DNA from: CAVRXQ01 sp963849105
GTDB taxonomy: Bacteria; Actinomycetota; Acidimicrobiia; Acidimicrobiales; Bog-793
Direction of reading: 5' to 3'
Length of the DNA stretch: 64,000 nt
NCBI GenBank assembly: GCA_963849105.1
Contig: CAWKGD010000006.1
Span: 434,001-498,000 of the forward strand
Part shown: positions 33,426 through 43,320 of the stretch, one piece after another
How positions within the stretch are numbered: position 1 is the stretch's first letter
Layout: each line of letters begins with the position of its first letter
Program-made: the position numbers and the translations under genes
The notes under the pieces: model-generated
Told to the model about the DNA's origin: nothing
What the model saw: the letters and a program-made list of their open reading frames with translations, nothing else
The model's database searches: none

Positions 33426-34585
33426 CGTTGACGTTCGACTACGACCTCGATCCGGATCACGACGAGTTGCGGCGCACGGTCGAGCGCTTCGCCCGTCAAG
33501 AGGTCGCACCGGTGATCGGTGAGTACTACGAAAAGGACGAGTTCCCGTACCAAGTCGTCGAAAAGATGTCCGCGCTCGGTCTGTTCGGGTTGCCCTTCCC
33601 TGAAGAGTACGGCGGCATGGGCGGCGACTTCTTCGCTCTCTGCCTCGCACTCGAAGAGCTCGCCCGGGTCGATTCGTCGGTCTCGATCACCCTCGAAGCC
33701 GCGGTCGGTCTCGGTGCGATGCCGATCTTCAAATTCGGCAACGACGAGCAGAAAAGGCGCCTTTTACCGTCGTTGTGCAGTGGTGAGCGCCTGGCGGCGT
33801 TCGGACTCACTGAACCTGGCGGCGGAACCGACGCCGGAGCAACGCGGACGACAGCGGTCCTCCAAGGCGACGAATGGGTCATCAATGGGTCGAAGGCGTT
33901 CATCACGAACGCAGGCACCGATATCACGTCTTTCGTCACGATCACGGCGATCACCTCGCTGCCGAGTGACCAACGCGAGATCTCGGCGATCATCGTTCCC
34001 TCCGGTACGGCGGGATTCACAGTCGGTCAGCGCTATTCGAAGGTCGGTTGGTCCGCCTCGGATACGCGTGAACTCTTCTTCACCGACTGCCGCGTCCCTG
34101 CAGAGAATCTCCTCGGTCGGCGCGGAAAGGGTTACGCGCAGTTCCTCGAGACCCTCGACGAGGGTCGGATCGCGATCGCGGCGCTGTCGGTCGGCCTGGC
34201 GCAGGGTTGCATCGACGAGTGCGTGCGGTACGTGAACGAGCGTCAGGCATTCGGAAAGACGATCGGGCACTACCAGGTGATCCAGTTCAAACTCGCCGAC
34301 ATGCAGGCACGAACGCACACGGCTCGGCTCGCCTACTTCGACGCTGCGCGGCGGATGGCGAAGGGCGCGCCCTTCAAGGAGCAGGCTGCGATCGCGAAGC
34401 TCGTCGCCTCGGATGCCGCGATGGTGAACGCGCGTGAGGCAACACAGATCTTCGGAGGCTACGGGTTCATGAACGAGAGCGCCGTCGGACGCTTCTACCG
34501 TGACGCGAAGATCCTCGAGATCGGCGAAGGCACCTCGGAGGTGCAGCGGATGATCATCGCCCGCGCGCTCGGATTCAGTCGCTGA
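33422..34585 (+). CDS. Acyl-CoA dehydrogenase (FadE19/isovaleryl-type)
   Basis: 387 aa, the flavin enzyme that forms the 2,3 double bond of an acyl-CoA and passes electrons to ETF. The signatures AFGLTEPGGGTDAGATRT, GGYGFMNESAVGRFYRDAKI and EIGEGTSEVQRMI (with the region of the catalytic Glu) are clear. It is third in an operon with the methylcrotonyl-CoA-carboxylase-like subunits, so isovaleryl-CoA (leucine pathway) is the best substrate guess. The start overlaps the accA1 stop (ATGA). Its 3' end overlaps the convergent Fe-S protein gene by 11 bp. Confidence 0.88.
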   Translation: MTLTFDYDLDPDHDELRRTVERFARQEVAPVIGEYYEKDEFPYQVVEKMSALGLFGLPFPEEYGGMGGDFFALCLALEELARVDSSVSITLEAAVGLGAMPIFKFGNDEQKRRLLPSLCSGERLAAFGLTEPGGGTDAGATRTTAVLQGDEWVINGSKAFITNAGTDITSFVTITAITSLPSDQREISAIIVPSGTAGFTVGQRYSKVGWSASDTRELFFTDCRVPAENLLGRRGKGYAQFLETLDEGRIAIAALSVGLAQGCIDECVRYVNERQAFGKTIGHYQVIQFKLADMQARTHTARLAYFDAARRMAKGAPFKEQAAIAKLVASDAAMVNAREATQIFGGYGFMNESAVGRFYRDAKILEIGEGTSEVQRMIIARALGFSR

Positions 34586-36614
34586 TCGCGACCTCCTCGC
34601 CGCGCGTCGCGTCCTCGAGCAGCTGGGCGATGTCGACGACTCGCACGTCGTCCTGTTTGCCACGCGCCCGCACCGCATCGTCGATCATGATCTTGCAGTA
34701 AGGACATGCCGTCGAGACGACGTCGGCACCGGTCGACAGCGCCTCGTCGGTCCTGTCGAGATTGATCCGAGTACCGATCGACTCCTCCATCCACATCCGC
34801 GCGCCACCCGCTCCGCAACAAAAGCCTCGCTCGCGACAGCGATGCATCTCTATCGGCGGTCGGCTGGTCGAAGCGCGCACAACCGTGCGGGGCTCGTCGA
34901 AGACGCGGTTGTGCCGGCCGAGGTAGCACGGGTCGTGGTAGGTCACGGTTTGGTCGATAGCGTGCGGCGACAGGCGTCCCGACGAGACAAGGTCGTCGAA
35001 GAGCTGCGCGTGGTGGACGACCTCGAAGGCACCACCGAGCGCCGGATATTCGTTCGCGATCGTGTTGAAACAGTGGGGGCAAGAAGCGAGCACCTTGCGG
35101 ACCTTCGCCTGTCTGAGGCGTTCGATGTTCGCCTTCGCCCGTTCCTGGAAGAGGTACTCGTTGCCGAGCCGCCTCGCCGGGTCTCCGGTGCACGACTCGG
35201 CGAGGCCGAGTACTGCGAAGGAGATTCCGGATCTGCGCAACAGCCGGGCGATCGCCTGGGTTGTCGAGCGCGCGCGATCGTCGAACGCGCCTGCGCACCC
35301 CACCCAGAACAGGTACTCGACGTCGTCTGGGACCTGGTCGACGACGACTGCGACCTCGAAGCCGAGCCCCTGCGTCCAGTCGAGGCGGTGCTGTGAACCG
35401 AGACCCCACGGGTCGCCGCTCCGTTCGAGGTTGCGGAGCATCGTCCCGGCCTCGCTCGGAAAGCGCGACTCCATAAGGACCTCATGGCGGCGCATGTCGA
35501 TGATCGCGTCGACGTGCTCGATGTCGACGGGGCACTGTTCGACGCACGCGCCACAGGTCGTGCAGGACCAGAGCACGTCGGGCTCGATCACCCGCGGGAC
35601 GAGCGAGGCATCCGCCGCCGGGCCACCGTTTGCATGTGTGCTCTCCGCCGAGCGCAACAGCTCGTCGCGCAGGTCCATGACGACGAGCTTCGGCGACAGC
35701 GGCTTGCCCGTCGCCCAGGCCGGGCACTGACTCTGACACCGTCCACACTCGGTGCAGGTTGCGAAGTCGAGCAGCTGCTTCCAGGAGAACTCGGTGATCA
35801 GGCCGGCGCCGAATGTCGTCTCGTCGCTCATCTTCTCCGGGTCGAGGTCCGGCGTCGTGTCGAGCGCTCCGAGCGCGCGTGGTTTTCTCGAGTAGGCGAC
35901 GTTGATCGGTGCGAGCGCGATGTGCAGGTGCTTCGAGTAGACGACGAACACCAAGAACGCCGCGATGACACAGACGTTCAAGTCGACGAAGACGGTTTCG
36001 AGGGCGCGATTCGTCGCTGTCCCGAGGGGATGCAGCGCGCGTCCGATGCCGTGGGACGCGAACGCCCACCATCCGTACGGGAAGTCGCCGGTGCTGGTCT
36101 GCGCGGCCCGGTATAAGAGCAAGGTCGCGATGACGAGAAAGATCATGAACAACGTGATCCAGGCGGCCCGCGTATGCGAGCCGTAGAAACGTGAGCGGCG
36201 ATCGAGGCGTTGCGGGCTTTCGCGCAGGCGGATCAGGGTGAAAGTCACGAGCGCGACGAGGACCGCGACGGCGAAAGCGTCCTCGAGGAATCCGAGCGCA
36301 GCCGAGTGCCCGATGCCCGGGATCGCGAAGCGGCGACTGAAGAGATCGCCGATCGCCTCGATGATCGTGAAGATAAGGACGATGAATCCCCAGAAGGTGA
36401 AGGCATGCGCGAGGCCGGGAATCGTCCAGCGCAGCAGCCGACGCTGGCCGATAACCTCGGTCGCTTCGGTCTCGGCACGGCGGAACCAGTGACCCGTTCT
36501 GCCCGGTGCGCTAACTCCACTCGTGATCAGCCGACGCAGGCGCAGAAGCCGCAAAGACGAGACGAGTATTGCGACACCGAGCACCGACATCGCGATCGGA
36601 TACCTCGTTAGCAC
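34575..36614 (-). CDS. etfD: Membrane-bound Fe-S oxidoreductase, EtfD-like ETF:menaquinone oxidoreductase
   Basis: 679 aa. Five or six N-terminal transmembrane helices (about residues 5-230) form a NarI-like membrane domain. Two 4Fe-4S clusters follow: C287/C290/C293/C297 and C351/C354/C357/C361. Two CCG domains with VGCAGAF, ESCTGDPARR, SCPHCFNTI and FCCGAGGARMW make up the C-terminus. This is the heterodisulfide-reductase-like build of Mycobacterium EtfD (Rv0338c) and of ETF:menaquinone oxidoreductases. It would take electrons from the ETF encoded at 43321-45088 to menaquinone, allowing the acyl-CoA dehydrogenases here to turn over. The start codon is GTG 36614. Confidence 0.85.
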   Translation of the reverse strand: MLTRYPIAMSVLGVAILVSSLRLLRLRRLITSGVSAPGRTGHWFRRAETEATEVIGQRRLLRWTIPGLAHAFTFWGFIVLIFTIIEAIGDLFSRRFAIPGIGHSAALGFLEDAFAVAVLVALVTFTLIRLRESPQRLDRRSRFYGSHTRAAWITLFMIFLVIATLLLYRAAQTSTGDFPYGWWAFASHGIGRALHPLGTATNRALETVFVDLNVCVIAAFLVFVVYSKHLHIALAPINVAYSRKPRALGALDTTPDLDPEKMSDETTFGAGLITEFSWKQLLDFATCTECGRCQSQCPAWATGKPLSPKLVVMDLRDELLRSAESTHANGGPAADASLVPRVIEPDVLWSCTTCGACVEQCPVDIEHVDAIIDMRRHEVLMESRFPSEAGTMLRNLERSGDPWGLGSQHRLDWTQGLGFEVAVVVDQVPDDVEYLFWVGCAGAFDDRARSTTQAIARLLRRSGISFAVLGLAESCTGDPARRLGNEYLFQERAKANIERLRQAKVRKVLASCPHCFNTIANEYPALGGAFEVVHHAQLFDDLVSSGRLSPHAIDQTVTYHDPCYLGRHNRVFDEPRTVVRASTSRPPIEMHRCRERGFCCGAGGARMWMEESIGTRINLDRTDEALSTGADVVSTACPYCKIMIDDAVRARGKQDDVRVVDIAQLLEDATRGEEVAISD

Positions 36615-36739
36615 CTAGCGGCCCCCCTCAGTTCGGTGCAAAGTACCAGCGCGTCGCGAACGCCTCAGGGAAATATGTAGCCGGGCGACCTCGCTGCTCT
36701 CTGCGGAATTGTCCTCGGGCATCGCGTCGAGGACCGGCA

Positions 36740-38518
36740 CTATTTGAGCGTCAGCCTGTCGGCGCCTGAAGTCGCCGGGAGGATGAGGCCCGCGGTCCGG
36801 GACACGTGCTCGGTCGCGAAGAAGTTCGAATCGTCGATGGCCCTATCGGCGAGATCAGTGTCCTGCGCCTGGCGGGCGCGCCGGATCATCGCCGCGCCGG
36901 CGAGCGTAAGACCGGCGAGTTCGAGGTAATTCGTCGCTCCGGCGAGCGCGTCGTCCACGTCCTCGCCGAGATGCTCGAGCATCCACCGTGTCGTCGACGC
37001 GAACGCCTCGGTTGCCGAGGAGAGCACGTCGAAGGAGAGGGCGAGCGCTGCGGGACTCGAAGGTTTCTGGTCGACGAGCGAGCGCAACGACGCGATCATT
37101 GCTTCAGCGGTCTCGCCCCTGTCACGCCCGAGTTTTCGAACGACGAGATCGATCGCTTGGATCCCGTTCGTTCCTTCGTAGATCGGTGCGATCCGGGCGT
37201 CGCGCAGCCGCTGGGCCATGCCGGATTCGTCGATGTATCCCGCGCCACCCAAGACCTGGATTCCGAGCGACGCTGCGACAACCCCGGCGTCGGAGCTCCA
37301 CGCCTTGGCAATCGGCGTGAGGAAGTCGCACAGAGACTGCGCGCGCTCGCGTTCAGCAGATTCATCACTGTGCCGGGCAAAGTCGCGCTGGGCCATCGCG
37401 TCGTAGGAGAGGAGTCTCCCGGCGAGGGCGAGCGTCCGCATTGACAACAGCATGCGGCGGACATCTGGGTGCTCGATGATCGCCGACCGCTCCGCCGGGT
37501 TGTCGCCGAGCGCGCGACCCTGCAACCGCTCTCGGGCGTATATGTGCGCGTGTTGGTACGCGCGTTCGGCGACTGCGGGACCCTCGATGCCGATCCCGAT
37601 TCGGGCGACGTTCATCATCGTGAACATCGCGGCGAGCCCGGAGTTCTCCGTACCGACGAGTTCGCCGAACGCACCGTCGTAATTCATCACGCAGGTGGGG
37701 CTTCCATGCAGGCCGAGTTTCTCCTCGAGTCGCTCGCAGCGCAGCGCGTTTTTCTCACCGGGTTCGCCGTTTTCATCGAGGAGGAATTTCGGCACGATGA
37801 AGAGCGACAGCCCCTTCGTGCCGGCAGGAGCGTGCGGGGTGCGCGCGAGCACGAGGTGGATGATGTTCTCCGCCAGGTCGTGCTCTCCCCAGGTGATGAA
37901 GATTTTCGTCCCGTACAGCCGCCACCGGCCGCCTTCGTCCGGCTTCGCGAGGGTGCGGACCTCGGCGAGATCGGAGCCAGCCTCCGGCTCGGTGAGGTTC
38001 ATCGTCGCCGTCCAGTTTCCGCTCAGCAGCTCCGACAAGTACTTCTTGCGCTGTTCGTCGTTTGCCCATGACAACATCAGCTCGATCCCGCTCTGGGTGA
38101 GGACGGGCGCGAGCGAGAGCGAAAGGTTGGCTGACGCGAACATTTCGGCGATTGCCAGCCCGACCACAGCCGGAAGTCCCGCGCCGCCGAACTCGGCCGG
38201 AAACTGCAGCGCACCCCAGCCCCCCTCGGCGAAGCGCCGATAGACGTCGACAAATCCGGCCGGAGTGACGACCGCACCCGTCTCGGGATCGAGGCGGCTG
38301 CCTTCGAGATCTCCGCCCCGGTCCGTCGGCGCGATGACCTCCGACGCGAGGCGGCCGAACTCGGCGAGCGCGTCGTCGACGGCCCGCCGGTCGATCTCGG
38401 AGAACGGCTTCAGGGACAGCAGCTGCTCGAGCCCGGCCGTGTCGAGCGCGAGAGAGACCTCGGAAACCGGAGCCCGATACGGGGAGCTGTCGAGGCGGGT
38501 CTTGCTCGTGTCTGTCAC
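36740..38518 (-). CDS. Acyl-CoA dehydrogenase, long form (FadE5-like)
   Basis: 592 aa, about 200 more than the usual ACAD. Core motifs are MNLTEPEAGSDLAEVRT, KIFITWGEHDL, VLGGAGYIDESGMAQRLRDA and IYEGTNGIQAIDL. An extra C-terminal helical domain (about 470-592), as in long FadE5/AcdA-type enzymes, follows. GTG 38518 overlaps the last base of the icmF stop (TAGTG). Coupling to isobutyryl-CoA mutase suggests a C4 or branched acyl-CoA such as isobutyryl- or butyryl-CoA. The frame stays open far upstream, but that part is antisense-like shadow inside icmF. Confidence 0.85.
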   Translation of the reverse strand: MTDTSKTRLDSSPYRAPVSEVSLALDTAGLEQLLSLKPFSEIDRRAVDDALAEFGRLASEVIAPTDRGGDLEGSRLDPETGAVVTPAGFVDVYRRFAEGGWGALQFPAEFGGAGLPAVVGLAIAEMFASANLSLSLAPVLTQSGIELMLSWANDEQRKKYLSELLSGNWTATMNLTEPEAGSDLAEVRTLAKPDEGGRWRLYGTKIFITWGEHDLAENIIHLVLARTPHAPAGTKGLSLFIVPKFLLDENGEPGEKNALRCERLEEKLGLHGSPTCVMNYDGAFGELVGTENSGLAAMFTMMNVARIGIGIEGPAVAERAYQHAHIYARERLQGRALGDNPAERSAIIEHPDVRRMLLSMRTLALAGRLLSYDAMAQRDFARHSDESAERERAQSLCDFLTPIAKAWSSDAGVVAASLGIQVLGGAGYIDESGMAQRLRDARIAPIYEGTNGIQAIDLVVRKLGRDRGETAEAMIASLRSLVDQKPSSPAALALSFDVLSSATEAFASTTRWMLEHLGEDVDDALAGATNYLELAGLTLAGAAMIRRARQAQDTDLADRAIDDSNFFATEHVSRTAGLILPATSGADRLTLK

Positions 38519-41500
38519 TACATGCTCCTCCGGTACGCGCCGCCGATTTCGAAGAGCGCGGCAGAGATCTCGCCCAGGGTTGCGTGGCGGACGGTTTCCA
38601 TCAACTCTGCGAAGACATTGCCCCCCGATCGCGCCACGTCCTGGAGCTTCGCGAGCGATGCCGGACGATCGGCCTCGTGGCGTCGCTTGAATTCGGTGAG
38701 CCGTCGGAGCTGATTCTGACGTTCCTCCTCGGTGCCGCGCGCGAGGCGGAGCTCTTTCACTGAGTCGTCCGGCGTATCGGATACGAAGGTGTTGACACCG
38801 ATGATCGGCAGAGAGCCATCGTGCTTTCGATTCTCGTAGTCGAGTGAGTCGTCCTGGATGCGTCCCCGCTGGTATCCCGTCTCCATCGCACCGAGGACGC
38901 CACCGCGCTCGCTCAGTCGCTCGAGTTCGGTGAGGACTGCTTCTTCGACGAGGTCGGTGAGCTCCTCGATGATGAAGCTTCCCTGCAGAGGGTTCTCGTT
39001 CATCGCGAGGCCCCACTCTTTGTTGATGATCATCTGGATTGCGAGCGCGCGGCGGACCGACTCGTCGGTCGGCGTCGTGATTGCTTCGTCGTACGCGTTT
39101 GTGTGCAGACTGTTCGCGTTGTCGTAGACGGCGCACAACGCTTGGAGGGTTGTGCGGATGTCGTTGAAGGAGATCTCCTGCGCGTGCAGGGAGCGGCCCG
39201 ACGTCTGGATGTGGTACTTGAGCTTCTGGGCTCGCGCGTTCGCGCCGTAGCGGTCGCGCATCGCGACCGCCCAGATCCGGCGGGCCACACGTCCGATCAC
39301 CGAATACTCGGGATCCATCCCGTTCGAGAAGAAGAACGACAGGTTGGGGGCGAAGTCGTCGATCGCCATGCCGCGCGCGAGGTACGACTCGACGTACGTG
39401 AACCCGTTCGCAAGCGTGAACGCGAGCTGGGTGATCGGGTTCGCGCCAGCTTCCGCGATGTGGTAGCCGGAAATCGAGACCGAATAGAAGTTCCTCGCCT
39501 TGTGGTCGATGAAATACTGCTGGATGTCGGCCATGACGCCGAGCGAGAACTCCGTCGAAAAGATGCAGGTGTTCTGGCCCTGGTCCTCTTTCAAGATGTC
39601 CGCCTGGACCGTGCCTCGCACCCGGTGCAGCGTCTGTTCTTTGAGCTTCCGCTGCTCGTCCTCGCTGAGCGGACGCGCGAGTTCCCTTTCGCGCTTTTCG
39701 AGTTGTTGATCGATCGCGGCGTTGAAGAACATGGCGAGGATCGTCGGCGCTGGACCGTTGATCGTCATCGACACCGAGGTATTCGGATCGCACAGGTCGA
39801 AGCCTTGATAGAGATCCTTCATGTCGTCCAAGGTGGCGATCGAAACGCCCGACGTGCCGATCTTGCCCCAGATGTCGGGGCGCTCGTCTGGGTCGAAGCC
39901 GTAAAGCGTCACTGGGTCGAAGGCGGTCGAGAGCCTCGTCGCCGGCTGTCCGTCGGCGAGCAGATGGAAGCGGCGGTTCGTGCGGGCCGGATCGCCTTCG
40001 CCGGCGAACATCCGCGTCGGGTCCTCACCGTCCCGTTTGAACTCGAAGACGCCGGCCGTGTACGGGAAATGCCCGGGCAGGTTCTCCTCCCGCAAAAAGC
40101 TCAGCAGATCGCCATCGTCTGAGTAGCGGGGCAGGGCGACGCGGGGGACTTCGGTCCCCGACAGCGACCTTCGTCGCGTCGGCGCGCTCCGCGATCCGGC
40201 GCGTGATTCGACGGTGAACTCGTCAGCGAGGTAGCGCGCCTTGGTTTTCGGCCAATCCTCGAGGAGCCGTCGCGAGGCCTCGTCGAGTTCGAGACCGTCG
40301 CGCAACTGATCGAAACCGGAGAGATCGACGCCTCGTTCCTTGGCGAGCTGCTCGGTTGCTCGGACATGCTGGCGGGTGCGGGAGACCTCGGCGAACTCGG
40401 TCGTGCGTGCGTGGTATTCGCGGACGGCGGCCGAGATCTCTGCAAGGTAACCCTGCCGGTTCGTGGGCAGGATCGGCGCGGAACGGCTCGGGCGCTTCGT
40501 CGCGATCGGCGCGAGGGCACCGTCGAGGTGGGAAAGGCCATGGCTTTCGAGAGCGGACTTCACCGCGAAATAGAGGCCGCTCACCCCGTCGTCGTTGAAG
40601 TGGGCGGCGATTGTTCCGAACACCGGCGCCTCGTCGGCGGCGGACGCCGTCCCGCGGTGGGCGCGCGCCCACTGTCGGCTGACGTCTCTGAGCGCGTCCT
40701 CGCCACCTCTCCGGTCGAATTTGTTGATCGCGATCAGTTCGGCGAGATCGACCATGTTGATTTTGTCGAGCTGCGACGCGGCGCCGTACTCGGGCGTCAT
40801 GACGTACAACGAGACGTCGGCAACATCGACGATCACGGACTCGCCCTGGCCGATTCCCGGTGTCTCGACGACGATGAGGTCGAAGTCAGCCGCACGACAG
40901 GCGGCAATGATGTCGGAAAAGGCGCGAGGCAACACCGCGTTCGCCTCGCGGGTCGCGAACGATCGGAAGAAGATCTGTTCAGAGTCAATGGCGTTCATCC
41001 GGATGCGATCGCCGAGCAGCGCACCGCCGCCACGCCGACGTGTCGGGTCGATCGCCAAGACACAGATCCGCAACTTGTCGGAGAGGTCGTGGCGGAATCT
41101 TTGAATGAGCTCGTCGGTGAGCGACGATTTGCCGGAACCTCCGGTTCCCGTGATGCCGAGGACCGGGACGTGCCGCTTTCCGGCCGCGTGGCGGAGTTCT
41201 TTGAGAGTCGCAGCCGGCGTCCTGCCTGCCTCGAGGGCGGTGAGCACCCGGGCGAGGCTTTTCGACTCGCCGGCGAACAGACCGTCGAGCGAGCAGGGCA
41301 AGTCCGCGGCGAGATCGCGATCGCACTCGCGGATCAGCTCGTTGACCATCTGAGGCAAACCGAGGCGCTGGCCGTCTGAGGGCGAGAAGATGCGCGCGAC
41401 CCCGTAGGACTCGAGCCGCTTTACCTCGGGTTCGACAATGACGCCGCCGCCCCCGCCGTACACCCGCACGTCGGCTCGGCCGACGTCGCGTAGGCGGTCG

Positions 41501-41769
41501 ACGAGGTACTCGAAGTACTCGACGTGACCCCCCTGGTACGCACTGACGGCGACGCCCTGGACGTCCTCCGCGACCGCCGCCGTCACGACCTCGTCGACCG
41601 AGCGGTTGTGACCGAGGTGGATAACCTCCGCTCCTTGGTCCTGGAGGATGCGCCGGATGATGTTGATCGCTGCGTCGTGCCCGTCGAACAGGCTGGCCGC
41701 GGTGACAAAACGGACGGGGTATGCCGGGCGGTGCAGTCCGGCGCCAGGGGAGGTCGACGCCGATTTCAT
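38518..41769 (-). CDS. icmF: Fused isobutyryl-CoA mutase (IcmF)
   Basis: 1083 aa, the natural fusion that interconverts isobutyryl-CoA and n-butyryl-CoA with adenosylcobalamin. Order: B12-binding domain (DGHD at 29-32, then SAYQGGH and YGGGGGV near 105), a MeaI-type GTPase chaperone (Walker A GTGGSGKS at 207-214, ETPGIGQGE, INKFDRRG), then the TIM-barrel mutase (TLYGFDPDERPDIWGKIGTS, GTVQADILKEDQGQNTCIF, GYHIAEAGANP). Phe in the first and Gln in the second barrel motif fit IcmF rather than methylmalonyl-CoA mutase (Tyr/Arg). Start ATG 41769 gives the normal family length. Divergent from a MarR gene. Confidence 0.93.
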   Translation of the reverse strand: MKSASTSPGAGLHRPAYPVRFVTAASLFDGHDAAINIIRRILQDQGAEVIHLGHNRSVDEVVTAAVAEDVQGVAVSAYQGGHVEYFEYLVDRLRDVGRADVRVYGGGGGVIVEPEVKRLESYGVARIFSPSDGQRLGLPQMVNELIRECDRDLAADLPCSLDGLFAGESKSLARVLTALEAGRTPAATLKELRHAAGKRHVPVLGITGTGGSGKSSLTDELIQRFRHDLSDKLRICVLAIDPTRRRGGGALLGDRIRMNAIDSEQIFFRSFATREANAVLPRAFSDIIAACRAADFDLIVVETPGIGQGESVIVDVADVSLYVMTPEYGAASQLDKINMVDLAELIAINKFDRRGGEDALRDVSRQWARAHRGTASAADEAPVFGTIAAHFNDDGVSGLYFAVKSALESHGLSHLDGALAPIATKRPSRSAPILPTNRQGYLAEISAAVREYHARTTEFAEVSRTRQHVRATEQLAKERGVDLSGFDQLRDGLELDEASRRLLEDWPKTKARYLADEFTVESRAGSRSAPTRRRSLSGTEVPRVALPRYSDDGDLLSFLREENLPGHFPYTAGVFEFKRDGEDPTRMFAGEGDPARTNRRFHLLADGQPATRLSTAFDPVTLYGFDPDERPDIWGKIGTSGVSIATLDDMKDLYQGFDLCDPNTSVSMTINGPAPTILAMFFNAAIDQQLEKRERELARPLSEDEQRKLKEQTLHRVRGTVQADILKEDQGQNTCIFSTEFSLGVMADIQQYFIDHKARNFYSVSISGYHIAEAGANPITQLAFTLANGFTYVESYLARGMAIDDFAPNLSFFFSNGMDPEYSVIGRVARRIWAVAMRDRYGANARAQKLKYHIQTSGRSLHAQEISFNDIRTTLQALCAVYDNANSLHTNAYDEAITTPTDESVRRALAIQMIINKEWGLAMNENPLQGSFIIEELTDLVEEAVLTELERLSERGGVLGAMETGYQRGRIQDDSLDYENRKHDGSLPIIGVNTFVSDTPDDSVKELRLARGTEEERQNQLRRLTEFKRRHEADRPASLAKLQDVARSGGNVFAELMETVRHATLGEISAALFEIGGAYRRSM

Positions 41770-41831
41770 AGGACGCAATATAGTCGTACAACCTACTAAA
41801 TGAACCCGCTGGGTGCGAAGGGATACCGACG
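41770..41831. promoter_or_regulatory. icmF/marR divergent control region
   Basis: 62 bp between icmF and marR. On the icmF strand, TATATT lies about 9 bp upstream of the ATG and TTTAGT lies upstream of that. The stretch TAGTAGGTTGTACGACTA (41782-41799, minus strand) has TAGT/ACTA ends and a GTTGT|ACGAC core, a near-palindrome of the size MarR dimers bind. Repression by the adjacent MarR is inference. Confidence 0.45.
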
Positions 41832-42377
41832 ATGGTGGTGAGCCGGGAGTCGCCGAAGCTCCGATTCGATCCAATCGCCGAAGCGCGTCGGCAGTGGGAG
41901 GCGCACGGCTGGACGGACGCCGCACCGGGGGTCGCCGCCGTGACGTCGATCATGCGTGCCCAGCAGGTCTTCCAGGCGCGCGTGGACGAGGTACTCCGCC
42001 CGTTCTCCTTGACCTTTGCCCGTTACGAGCTGCTGATGGTGCTCTCGTTCAGCCGAGATGGCGCGATGCCGCTCTCCAAACTCGGCGACCGCCTGCAGGT
42101 TCATCCGACGAGTGTTACGAACGCCGTGGACCGGCTGGAAGGCCAGGGCCTCATCCGGCGGCGTCCGCACGAATCGGACCGCCGGATGACGATGGCCGAG
42201 CTCCTCCCCGAAGGCCGCGCCCTTGCGAAGTCCGCTACGGCGGCGCTCAACAGCGCGGTCTTCGAGGACCCCGGGCTCAGCCGCGGAGACCTCGACAACC
42301 TTTTCGAACTGCTGCGCAATTTGCGGATCGCCGTGGGCGATTTCGAGCCAGAGGGCGCATTGACGACGAAGGGTTGA
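41832..42377 (+). CDS. MarR family transcriptional regulator
   Basis: 181 aa. The winged helix is clear: MPLSKLGDRLQVHPTSVTNAVDRLEGQGLIRRRPHESDRR (given here only as a span, about residues 75-118), with the wing containing the DR pair. Helical dimerisation arms flank it. Divergent from icmF and upstream of the enoyl-CoA hydratase and ETF genes, so it probably controls branched-chain acyl-CoA use in response to an acyl-CoA or aromatic ligand. GTG 41838 is an alternative start. Confidence 0.88.
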   Translation: MVVSRESPKLRFDPIAEARRQWEAHGWTDAAPGVAAVTSIMRAQQVFQARVDEVLRPFSLTFARYELLMVLSFSRDGAMPLSKLGDRLQVHPTSVTNAVDRLEGQGLIRRRPHESDRRMTMAELLPEGRALAKSATAALNSAVFEDPGLSRGDLDNLFELLRNLRIAVGDFEPEGALTTKG

Positions 42378-42498
42378 CGAAGCTCGGCCGACACGAGCGA
42401 CATCGTTCGCGGCTGGCTCACGGCAATCGCTTCGGCACACCGCAAAAGACGAGCGTCTCGATGTGCCCATGCGCACGTGCTTCGCTAGTTTGCTCGCG

Positions 42499-43293
42499 GT
42501 GACTGCGATCCCGAACGCGTCCGCTCCCAGGCTCGTGCACCTCGATCGCGACGGTGACGTGGCCATCGTTCGTCTTGACCGACCGAAGGTGAACGCGCTT
42601 TCGGTCGACCTCCTCGACGAGCTCGCCGTCGTCTTCGGCCAACTTTCCGACGAGCCGCCTGGAGCGGTCGTGATCTGGGGCGGCGAACGAATCTTTGCCG
42701 CTGGTGCGGACGTCCGCGAGTTCCTCGAACAACAGAGCCGTGACGCGCTAACCCGGGCCTTCGCGCGCGCGTTCGATGGGCTCGCCGCGCTGCCGCGCGC
42801 GACAATCGCCGCGATCAGCGGGTACGCGCTCGGCGGCGGGTGCGAGCTCGCCTTAGCTTGCGATTTTCGTTTCGCCGCGACGACGGCGAAGCTCGGTCAG
42901 CCAGAAATCCTCTTGGGCCTCATTCCTGGCGCGGGCGGAACCCAGCGGCTGGCGCGTCTCGTCGGGCCGGCGCGCGCGAAGGATCTCATCTTTACCGGGC
43001 GCCACGTCGAGGCGGAAGAGGCGTACCGCGTCGGACTCGTCGACCGGGTCGTCGAGCCGGACGCGCTACTGACTTCTGCCGTCGAATTCGGCCGCGTACT
43101 CTCCTCCGGTGCGCTGTTGGCTCAAAGCCTTGCCAAGCGCGCGATCGATGCTGCGGCCGAGATGAGTCTCACTGAGGGCCTTGCGTTCGAGCGCGAACTC
43201 TTCACCCGGGCTCTGCGCTCGAATGATGCGCGACAGGGGATCAGCACCTTTTTGGAACAGGGTCCTGGTCACGCGAAGTTCACGGGAGAGTAA
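42499..43293 (+). CDS. Enoyl-CoA hydratase/isomerase family protein
   Basis: About 264 aa, crotonase fold. Oxyanion-hole segments are FAAGADVREF and ISGYALGGGCELALACD. LGQPEILLGLIPGAGGTQRLARLVG supplies the second catalytic Glu region. The GGTQRL motif and the double-Glu arrangement fit a true hydratase. It would hydrate 2-enoyl-CoA from the neighbouring dehydrogenases. GTG 42499 was chosen; ATG 42463 would add 12 residues. 27 nt precede etfB. Confidence 0.88.
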   Translation: MTAIPNASAPRLVHLDRDGDVAIVRLDRPKVNALSVDLLDELAVVFGQLSDEPPGAVVIWGGERIFAAGADVREFLEQQSRDALTRAFARAFDGLAALPRATIAAISGYALGGGCELALACDFRFAATTAKLGQPEILLGLIPGAGGTQRLARLVGPARAKDLIFTGRHVEAEEAYRVGLVDRVVEPDALLTSAVEFGRVLSSGALLAQSLAKRAIDAAAEMSLTEGLAFERELFTRALRSNDARQGISTFLEQGPGHAKFTGE

Positions 43294-43320
43294 AGGCGGG
43301 TCGTTGTTCGAGGACACTGA

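Noticed and set aside
38519..39793. N-terminal 425-residue extension of the long acyl-CoA dehydrogenase frame
   Set aside because: It runs out of frame inside icmF, is Arg/His/Pro-rich and has no domain; GTG 38518 gives a full-length enzyme coupled to icmF.
41770..41831. Cobalamin riboswitch before the B12-dependent icmF
   Set aside because: Only 62 bp separate icmF from marR, too little for the aptamer, and no B12-box-like sequence is seen.
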